Below, one piece after another: positions 1-5,154 of a stretch of 5,154 nt of DNA. Source of the stretch: Gammaproteobacteria bacterium (GTDB taxonomy: Bacteria; Pseudomonadota; Gammaproteobacteria; Thiohalospirales; Thiohalospiraceae). The stretch lies in assembly GCA_011322575.1 (NCBI GenBank), contig DRMK01000213.1:1-5154 (forward strand), in the 5' to 3' direction. The position numbers were made by a program, and so were the translations under genes. How positions within the stretch are numbered: the stretch's first letter is position 1; each line of letters starts with the position of its first letter. The notes under the pieces were generated by a model, which was not told the origin of the DNA, did no database searches, and worked only from the letters and a program-made list of their open reading frames with translations.

Positions 1-460
1 ACCGCCTTCCAAAAGTGCGGTTTTCTTTCACCCGCCAGATGTGGTTGAAGGACCTCTCGATCTTGTTGACCAGGCTTATAACGGTGTAGAAGAGCATCGC
101 CAGACCGACGGAGCCCAATACGCCGACCCGCATGTTGCTGACGAAGCTGACGATGCGTTCACCTATCTCGGCACCCTTCGGTCCGAGTGGCTCCAGAAAC
201 TGCAGCAGCAGCGGCTCCAGCTGGTTGTAGACCCCAAACGCCTGCAGTACCGAAAAGCTTACTGCCAACAGCGGTACCAGAGACAGCAGCGTGGTGTAGG
301 AGAGACTCGCCGCGCGCAGCGAAAGCTGCCCGCGCGCCAAATCCCGCACCAGAACGTAGAGCATGCGCAGCAGCAATATGACTCCCCTGCGCAGCGGGCC
401 GCCACGTTCCAGGTCACCCCAAATATATTTTTTTGCCGCTTGCAGGAAGCTGTTGCTCAC
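1..460 (-). CDS. YihY/BrkB-family inner-membrane protein, N-terminal part (truncated by window edge)
   Basis: This is an open frame reading leftward from a GTG at 460-458 and running off the window after 153 complete codons, so the C-terminal half or so is missing. I recognise the YihY/virulence factor BrkB family (older databases call it ribonuclease BN, a name since judged wrong) from three things. A basic, amphipathic lead-in lies at about residues 22-45. A first hydrophobic segment at about 48-75 contains the typical ASLSYTTLLSLVPLLA run. A second segment at about 111-133 is followed by the conserved SFNHIWRV (137-144). Family members are polytopic inner-membrane proteins of roughly 290-420 residues whose biochemical role is not settled. 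The GTG start is chosen because it overlaps the RND stop codon as GTGA. No strong Shine-Dalgarno precedes it, so initiation probably depends on ribosomes finishing the RND gene. No better in-frame start was seen. Family assignment is firm; function in this operon is inference. Confidence 0.92.
   Translation of the reverse strand, partial: MSNSFLQAAKKYIWGDLERGGPLRRGVILLLRMLYVLVRDLARGQLSLRAASLSYTTLLSLVPLLAVSFSVLQAFGVYNQLEPLLLQFLEPLGPKGAEIGERIVSFVSNMRVGVLGSVGLAMLFYTVISLVNKIERSFNHIWRVKENRTFGRR
457..460 (-). promoter_or_regulatory. GTGA stop/start overlap, RND to YihY
   Basis: On the minus strand the four bases read GTGA: the TGA ends the RND frame and the GTG opens the YihY frame. The 20 bases upstream hold no strong Shine-Dalgarno, only a weak GTGG. 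Such overlaps usually mean termination-reinitiation coupling, which would tie YihY synthesis to that of the pump. The overlap is seen directly; the coupling is inferred. Confidence 0.85.
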
Positions 461-3400
461 GTTCGGGAACCACGACCGGTTAACTTGCGAAACAGTTTCT
501 GAACATCGAATGACGCAGCCAGAATGGCAGGAATCGCCAGGAGTGTTATTACAGTGGCAAATGCCAGTCCGGAGGATAGCGCCAGCGCCATGGGGGAGAC
601 AAATGGATCCATTCCGCCCCACCCATAGGCGGTGGGAAGCAGTCCCAGCACGGTGGTGGCGGCGGTGAGTACCACCGCACGCAACCGCCTGCGTCCCGCC
701 TGGATGATCGCTTCGCGCCACTCCAGCCCCTGCTCGATGGCGCGCTGCACGAATACCAGCAGCACCAGTGCGCTGTTGACCACCACTCCCGAGAGCGCCA
801 CCATGCCCATCAGGGCGAAGAAAGAGAGCGGCATCGGCCGCCAGAACAGATCGTGCAGGTAGAAGCTCACGATGATCCCGATGGCGCCGAACGGTATGGC
901 CAGCAGGACGATGATGGGATAGCCCAGGCTGTTGAACTGGATGGCGAGAATAAAGAAGATCCCTACGATGGCGAACAGGAACGAGAACATGAGATCCCGC
1001 ACCGACTCCTGGTTCTTCTCCTCCTCGCCACCGTAGTTGACAGTCACCCTGCCCGCTGCGTCACCCAACCACTGGGATTCCTTCTCCATCACCAGGCGGT
1101 TGATGGCAACACTGGTGAGACGATCGGTATCTATGTTGGCAGTTACCGTGACCACCCTGATTCCCGCCTTGTGGCGAATGGTGGAGTAGCCGGGATGCTC
1201 CTCGAAACGGGCGATCTTCTCCAGCGGCACCAGTCCCCCTTGGCGGTTCGGGATCTCCAGGCTGCCGATCATCTCCAGCTGCCGTTTTCCGAAGTCCGGA
1301 AAACGTATGGTAACATCGATCTCCTCGGTCCCACGGCGCAGGGTGGTGACCACCAGGCCGTCCACCGCCGCGCGCAGGTGGTTGGCGGCCGTGGCCAAAT
1401 CCACCCCCGCGTATGCCGCCAGGCCGCGATCCAGCACTATGTGCAGTTCGTCGTCGCCGCGCTGCAGCCCGCTCTCTACCGAAGTGACCCCCTCCACCTG
1501 CTCGAGAAACCCGATCAGACGCCGCGCCGCAGTTTCCCCGGTTTTGCTGTCATTGCTGCTGATCTCCACCTCCAGCGGACGCCCGGTGGGCGGACCGCCC
1601 TTGATCTCGGTAAAGGCGATCTTCAGGCCGGGAAAGAGAGGCGGAATCTCGCGCGCAAGCCTGTGCATGTCATCCATGGCGTCATGTTCAGGACGGGACA
1701 CCGCGGGCGTGTAGAGCACCCTGATCTGTCCATAGCGTGAGCCGCGCTGGGTAAGCGGATCGCCCGCATCCATGGCGATCTGCCCGGCGGTGATGATGGT
1801 GGCCTCCAGATAGCGGGGTTCGATGCTCTCCCGCACCTTCCGATCCACCTCCAGCAGACGCTCCTGCATGCGCTCAAGGGTGATTCCGGATGGCGCGGTG
1901 ACGCGCAGCACATACTGATCCACGCCGGCGGGAGGGAACAGCTGGAACGACATGTGGTTCCTGGCCAGCCAGACGCTGCCGACCAGCATGGCCACGGAGA
2001 TGGCTATGGTCAGCCAGCGCAGCTTGAGGGCCAGCTTCAGCAGCCTTGCGTAACCGTTCTCCATCGCCACCAGCCAGGCGCGCTCCTTGACCTGTTTGCG
2101 TGGATGGGCGATGTGGGCGACATGGCTGGGGAGAATGAAGAACGACTCCAGCAGCGACAGGGCCAGCATCAGCATCACCACCACGGGGATGGAGACGATG
2201 AACTTGCCGATGATGCCGCTCATGAACAGCATGGGGAGAAAGGCGACGATGGTAGTGGTCACCGTGGTGGTGACCGGCCCGATCAGCTCGATGGCCCCCT
2301 TCACCGCCGCCTCCAGGGGCCGCAACCCCCGCTCCATGTGGTAGGTGATATTCTCGCCGATGATTATGGCATCGTCCACCAGCATCCCGAGCACCATGAT
2401 GAAACCGAGCATGGAGATCAGGTTCAGGGTCATGCCCGACAGGTAGAGAATGTAGAGGCCACAGGAGAAGACGATGGGCAATCCCCAGGTGGTGGTAGTG
2501 GCGACGGAGGGGCGCAGGAACATGAACAGCGACAGAAATACCAGGACGATCCCCACCGCACCGTTGTTGGTCAGCACCGCAAGGCGCATGCGGGTAAAGC
2601 GCGAAAAGTCCTCGAAGGTCTTAACATGCACCTGCTCCCCGTAGATCTCCGGCACCCTGTCCAGGTAGCCACGCAGGGTATCCACCACGTCGATGATGTC
2701 GGCATCGGTCTTCTTGAGGATGATCATGCTGAGCGCTGTCTCCCCGCTCACGTTGTACAGGACCCGCGGCTCGGCGAGGCTCTCCTCCACGCTAGCGATA
2801 TCCCCGAGGCGCAGTGCATCGCCGCGCTCGTTGGCGCGCAACACCAGGCTGGCCACGTCCCGCGGATCCCTGAACTCCCCGACGATGCGCAGGGCCTTCT
2901 GCCCGCCGTCGGTATCCAGCTCACCCACCGGGGCATTGATGTTCCAGCCGCGCAGCAGCTCGCTCACCTGGGATATGGAGACCCTGTGGCGATGCATTTT
3001 CTCCGGATCCACCACGATACGCAGCTCCGCCTTGCGGTCACCCGGCCTCTGCACCATCGCCACCCCCTCCAGGTTGAGCAGATCCTGCTCAATCTGATCG
3101 CCCAGCCGTTTCAGCTCCACCGGTGGCAGCGGCGCCGATATGGCCAGCCGGATAACCGGAAACACGGTGCCGTCTATCTCCAGCACATAGGGTTGGCGCG
3201 GCAGATCATCGGGCAGATCGGCACGATCCACCGCCAGCTGCACGTCGCTGGTGATGCGCTCCCGGTTGGTGGCGTCGGGATCCAGATCAAGGGTTATGGT
3301 GCCGGAGCCGGGAAACGATACCGAGATCATCTTGTCGATACCGTTGAGCGCCTTGATCTCCTGCTCGATGGGGGTGATCACCAGGCGCTCCACCTCCTCG

Positions 3401-3570
3401 GGAGTCGCCCCGGGGTAGCTTACCCCGATCTGGATCTGATCCAGGTTGACGTTGGGAAACGCCTCCCGGTTAATCTCATAGGCGGCGAACAGCCCCAGCA
3501 GCATAACGGCGATGGAGATCAGATTGACCAGCAGGCCACGCTGGACGAAAAACCGGATAAGGCCCGTCAT
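457..3570 (-). CDS. RND-family efflux transporter permease subunit (AcrB/HAE-like)
   Basis: This is a complete 1037-residue inner-membrane pump, close to the usual RND length of about 1030-1050. It should export small molecules by proton antiport and pass them to an outer-membrane duct; the substrate cannot be read from sequence. The two-fold RND layout is clear. TM1 is at about 11-31, followed by the first periplasmic porter/docking region (about 32-335), which opens with the family signature around FPNV (38-41), YPGATPEEV (52-60) and TPIEQEI (66-72). TM2-TM6 span about 336-480 and TM7 about 519-536. The second porter region (about 540-858) has GGPPTGRPLEV (658-668), and TM8-TM12 span about 861-1018. 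TM4 carries the proton-relay pair D399-D400 in LGMLVDDAIIIGEN, the drug-exporter form rather than the heavy-metal (CusA/CzcA) form. R962 and T969 match AcrB R971 and T978, but the AcrB K940 lysine is absent (VVVNSAL, 929-935). The ATG overlaps the preceding TolC-like stop as ATGA, with GGGA 10 bases upstream. Confidence 0.97.
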   Translation of the reverse strand: MTGLIRFFVQRGLLVNLISIAVMLLGLFAAYEINREAFPNVNLDQIQIGVSYPGATPEEVERLVITPIEQEIKALNGIDKMISVSFPGSGTITLDLDPDATNRERITSDVQLAVDRADLPDDLPRQPYVLEIDGTVFPVIRLAISAPLPPVELKRLGDQIEQDLLNLEGVAMVQRPGDRKAELRIVVDPEKMHRHRVSISQVSELLRGWNINAPVGELDTDGGQKALRIVGEFRDPRDVASLVLRANERGDALRLGDIASVEESLAEPRVLYNVSGETALSMIILKKTDADIIDVVDTLRGYLDRVPEIYGEQVHVKTFEDFSRFTRMRLAVLTNNGAVGIVLVFLSLFMFLRPSVATTTTWGLPIVFSCGLYILYLSGMTLNLISMLGFIMVLGMLVDDAIIIGENITYHMERGLRPLEAAVKGAIELIGPVTTTVTTTIVAFLPMLFMSGIIGKFIVSIPVVVMLMLALSLLESFFILPSHVAHIAHPRKQVKERAWLVAMENGYARLLKLALKLRWLTIAISVAMLVGSVWLARNHMSFQLFPPAGVDQYVLRVTAPSGITLERMQERLLEVDRKVRESIEPRYLEATIITAGQIAMDAGDPLTQRGSRYGQIRVLYTPAVSRPEHDAMDDMHRLAREIPPLFPGLKIAFTEIKGGPPTGRPLEVEISSNDSKTGETAARRLIGFLEQVEGVTSVESGLQRGDDELHIVLDRGLAAYAGVDLATAANHLRAAVDGLVVTTLRRGTEEIDVTIRFPDFGKRQLEMIGSLEIPNRQGGLVPLEKIARFEEHPGYSTIRHKAGIRVVTVTANIDTDRLTSVAINRLVMEKESQWLGDAAGRVTVNYGGEEEKNQESVRDLMFSFLFAIVGIFFILAIQFNSLGYPIIVLLAIPFGAIGIIVSFYLHDLFWRPMPLSFFALMGMVALSGVVVNSALVLLVFVQRAIEQGLEWREAIIQAGRRRLRAVVLTAATTVLGLLPTAYGWGGMDPFVSPMALALSSGLAFATVITLLAIPAILAASFDVQKLFRKLTGRGSRT
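3567..3570 (-). promoter_or_regulatory. ATGA stop/start overlap, TolC-like to RND
   Basis: The minus strand reads ATGA, where TGA ends the TolC-like frame and ATG begins the RND frame. A GGGA at 3581-3584, 10 bases upstream of the ATG and inside the final TolC-like codons, can serve as a modest ribosome site. The arrangement supports one transcript and coupled translation of outer duct and inner pump. Confidence 0.88.
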
Positions 3571-5000
3571 GGAGCGAGCTTCCCGCGCAGCAGGGCCAGG
3601 GTCGCCTGGCGCTTGAGCAGCTCCACGCGCTGTTGCTGCAGGGCCAGTTCAGCGGCCTGCAGCTCTGCCTCGTGCTGAATCAGCAGGCTGGTGTCCAGTC
3701 GCGCCTCCCGGTAGAGACGCTCCGACTCCCGGTACTTGGCGGTTTCGCTCTCCAGCCGCCGGCGATAGCTCTCCAGGGCCTCGCGGTTCTCCCCTATCTC
3801 CGCCACCAGACCGGCAATGCGGTAACGCAGCTCGTAACGCAGCTTCTCCATCTCCTGCAGCACCCGGTCACGCTCCAGTTGCGCCTGGTAGAGCGCAGCA
3901 TCGAATCCCCGGTGATCCAGCGCCTTCTGATACTCCACGCTCACACCACCCGCCACATCCGATCTGTTCAGAAATCCGTTTCCCGTATCTCCGGACAGAT
4001 TGCGCACTCCGGCAGAAACCACCAGGTCCAGCATGTCGCGGCGCGCATCGCGGCGCTGCTCTATCACTGCGCGGGCGATCTCCAGGCGGGCCCGCTCCTG
4101 CTCCAGGGCGGGACTGTGCCGATAGGCCTCGCCGAGGATGGTCTCGATATCGGCCTCGGAAGCGGGAAACTCCTCCGCATCCTCCAGCAGCCTGAGCCGA
4201 TTGTCCCAGGGCTCCCCCAGGAGACGGTTGAGGGAGATCTGCTGCTCGCTCCACAGCAGCTCCAGAGAGCGGTGGGCCGCCCGCTCCGCCTCCAGCCTGG
4301 CCTGCGCCTGCAGGCGATCCTGCTTTTCGGCCAGCCCCAGCTTGGCCCTCTCCTCGATATACCCTTTCAGCCGCTGCGCCCGGCGGATGGCGTCGCGGCT
4401 GTTGGCCATGCGGAAGCCAGTGAACAGGGCGGAATAAAACAGGTCGATCGCCTGCTGCGCCAGCCGATCACGCTGCTCGCGGCGTCTGGCCCTGGCGATC
4501 TCCGTCTGCTGCCGGGCGATGACCAGACCCTGGTTATACTCCGGGTTGGCATCCCCGCGCCAGAAGGGCTTGCGGTAGCTGAGATCGGCATTGACGCTGT
4601 CGGCCGGATTGGGATAGCCGCGAAAAACCGCGCCTCCGCTGTTGTCCTCCCGCCGGATGGAGGCGGAGAAGCCGATCCGTTCACCGCTGCTCAAGGTGCG
4701 GCCCAGTTCGCCTCCCAGGCTGTAGATGTCACTCGGCGTGCCAATAAAGGAGATCTCCCTGGAGTAGCCGCCTCTCCAGCCCAGCACGAAACCGGTCCGG
4801 CTCTCCACCTGCGGCAGCTCCTGCCGGGCGTGCTCCACATCCAGATCCGCGAGCAGCAGATCGGGATAGTTCTCCAGGGTACGCTGCAGCAGCCGGTCCA
4901 GCGTCAATTCCTCCACTGCCAATACTGAAAGGGGGAAAGCCAGCAGACAGAGGGCAAACAGGTGGGAAAGCGGCCGTTTCACCGTTGCCCCGCCATCCAT
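3567..5000 (-). CDS. TolC-family outer-membrane efflux protein (OMF)
   Basis: This is a 477-residue protein counted from ATG 5000, typical of TolC/OprM-type factors, which form trimeric outer-membrane channels ending in a periplasmic helical tunnel. Residues 7-28 look like a Sec signal peptide: basic VKRP, a hydrophobic core (FALCLLAFPL), then SVLA and likely cleavage before VEE. No lipobox cysteine follows, so it should not be a lipoprotein. The mature part has the two OEP repeats. Repeat 1 (about 31-262) begins ELTLDRLLQRTLENYPDL and has a strand-rich barrel stretch at about 70-146 ending in SYRKPFWRG, then a long charged coiled coil (about 155-262). Repeat 2 (about 284-472) has HSPALEQERARLEIA, a barrel stretch at about 324-358, then long helices to the end. 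The start is uncertain: GTG 4982 (residue 7) has a better-placed G-rich ribosome site than ATG 5000 and keeps the whole signal peptide. The gene is first of the visible operon, and its TGA overlaps the RND ATG. Confidence 0.93.
   Translation of the reverse strand: MDGGATVKRPLSHLFALCLLAFPLSVLAVEELTLDRLLQRTLENYPDLLLADLDVEHARQELPQVESRTGFVLGWRGGYSREISFIGTPSDIYSLGGELGRTLSSGERIGFSASIRREDNSGGAVFRGYPNPADSVNADLSYRKPFWRGDANPEYNQGLVIARQQTEIARARRREQRDRLAQQAIDLFYSALFTGFRMANSRDAIRRAQRLKGYIEERAKLGLAEKQDRLQAQARLEAERAAHRSLELLWSEQQISLNRLLGEPWDNRLRLLEDAEEFPASEADIETILGEAYRHSPALEQERARLEIARAVIEQRRDARRDMLDLVVSAGVRNLSGDTGNGFLNRSDVAGGVSVEYQKALDHRGFDAALYQAQLERDRVLQEMEKLRYELRYRIAGLVAEIGENREALESYRRRLESETAKYRESERLYREARLDTSLLIQHEAELQAAELALQQQRVELLKRQATLALLRGKLAP
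4988..4994 (-). promoter_or_regulatory. G-rich possible ribosome site favouring GTG 4982 for the TolC-like gene
   Basis: The minus strand reads GGCGGGG, ending 5 bases before a GTG at 4982-4980 that is in frame with the TolC-like gene. The ATG at 5000 has only a pyrimidine-rich stretch (TGCCTTTCG) before it and no Shine-Dalgarno. Starting at the GTG gives an N-terminus of V(M)KRPLSH, a compact basic n-region for the signal peptide. The site is G-rich but lacks a clean AGGAG core, so the choice between the two starts stays open. Confidence 0.45.
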
Positions 5001-5071
5001 CGAAAGGCAAACAAGGGTATGGCAGGCAACGATGACAAACCGCCCTGTCCGGCAAAAAGCCTGGTTGAAAG

Positions 5072-5098
5072 ATGGTAACAGTGCTTCCGGATAACCAT
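5072..5098. promoter_or_regulatory. Imperfect dyad, possible operator
   Basis: ATGGT at 5072-5076 and ACCAT at 5094-5098 form inverted arms. Extending inward, six of eight positions are symmetric, around an 11-base centre that includes the GTGCTTCC repeat. The position, about 70-100 bases before the TolC-like start, would suit an operator for a local repressor. However, the arms are short and such dyads occur by chance. No adjacent regulator gene is visible. Confidence 0.2.
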
Positions 5099-5131
5099 TC
5101 AGTTTCTTCTGATATTCCTTGATGTGCTTCC
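5081..5131. repeat. Pair of direct 8-base repeats (GTGCTTCC) in the leader
   Basis: GTGCTTCC occurs at 5081-5088 and again at 5124-5131 (GGAAGCAC on the coding strand). The copies are 43 bases apart start to start, about four helical turns. They may be a repeated protein-binding half site, or coincidence. The identity is seen directly; any role is inference. Confidence 0.25.
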
Positions 5132-5154
5132 AAAAAACCAGTAAACGATTATGC

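Larger units (their letters stand above)
5001..5154. other. AT-richer leader upstream of the operon; no gene called
   Basis: These 154 bases are visibly richer in A and T than the genes and likely form the 5' leader, or the end of an upstream spacer, of the minus-strand operon. On the minus strand one frame, in phase with the TolC-like gene, stays open to the window edge for 51 codons, but it has no ATG, GTG or TTG and does not resemble an OMF N-terminus. A second frame ends with TGA at 5099-5101, and its 17 visible codons are not recognisable. A CATAAT hexamer (minus strand, 5153-5148) could be a -10 element, but its -35 would lie outside the window. I see no convincing terminator and no RNA gene. 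Confidence 0.5.

Noticed and set aside
41..502. A 153-codon open frame on the plus strand across the YihY/RND junction
   Set aside because: The minus strand here encodes a clear YihY/BrkB N-terminus with hydrophobic segments. The plus-strand translation is a Gln/Arg-rich shadow.
853..1740. A 295-codon open frame on the plus strand
   Set aside because: It is antisense to the RND periplasmic and TM8-TM9 codons. The composition is not protein-like and it matches no known fold.
457..3570. Heavy-metal (CusA/CzcA-type) export by the RND protein
   Set aside because: TM4 has the VDDAIIIGEN drug-exporter form rather than the metal-exporter form. No metal-relay methionine pattern was recognised.
1954..3678. 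A 574-codon open frame on the plus strand
   Set aside because: It lies wholly antisense to the well-supported RND gene. Its translation is dominated by His, Gln, Asp and Gly with no domain, which is typical of the complement of a GC-rich membrane-protein gene.
3633..4928. A 431-codon open frame on the plus strand
   Set aside because: It is antisense to the TolC-like gene, and its Leu/Gln-rich translation mirrors the coiled-coil codons opposite. No recognisable family or ribosome site was seen.
5051..5066. GGCAAAAAGCC as a terminator-like hairpin in the leader
   Set aside because: The stem is only three bases with an A-rich loop and no following T-run in a useful orientation, so it is too weak to call.
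4729..5133. A 134-codon minus-strand frame starting at a TTG in the leader
   Set aside because: It overlaps the TolC-like signal peptide and first repeat in another frame. It has a rare start with no ribosome site and a low-complexity Gly/Ala-rich tail.

Overview
The window is a gene-dense piece of a GC-rich bacterial chromosome. Its families (a TolC-type outer-membrane factor, an RND permease and a YihY/BrkB membrane protein) and its diderm envelope logic point to a proteobacterium, most likely a gammaproteobacterium. That assignment rests on general family distribution only, and nothing here fixes a genus.

All genes lie on the minus strand and read from right to left. From 5154 to about 5001 is a short AT-richer leader with no convincing gene. 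From about 5000 to 3567 is a TolC/OEP-family outer-membrane efflux protein with a signal peptide. From 3570 to 457 is a complete 1037-residue RND permease of the AcrB-like drug/hydrophobe (HAE) type. From 460 to the left edge is the first 153 codons of a YihY/BrkB-family inner-membrane protein, cut off by the window. The plus-strand reading frames, some of them long, are antisense shadows of these genes.

The three genes are joined by two 4-base stop/start overlaps (ATGA at 3567-3570 and GTGA at 457-460), so they almost certainly form one translationally coupled operon. The expected machine is a tripartite pump: the RND protein captures substrate in the inner membrane and periplasm using the proton gradient, and the TolC-like protein is the outer-membrane exit duct. 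The periplasmic adaptor (membrane fusion protein) that normally joins them is not between them and not visible in the leader. It must lie further upstream or elsewhere, or be borrowed from another pump. The least ordinary points are the coupling of a YihY/BrkB protein to an efflux pump and the lack of the usual TM10 lysine in the RND proton relay. I see no mobile element, CRISPR array, RNA gene or clear terminator.
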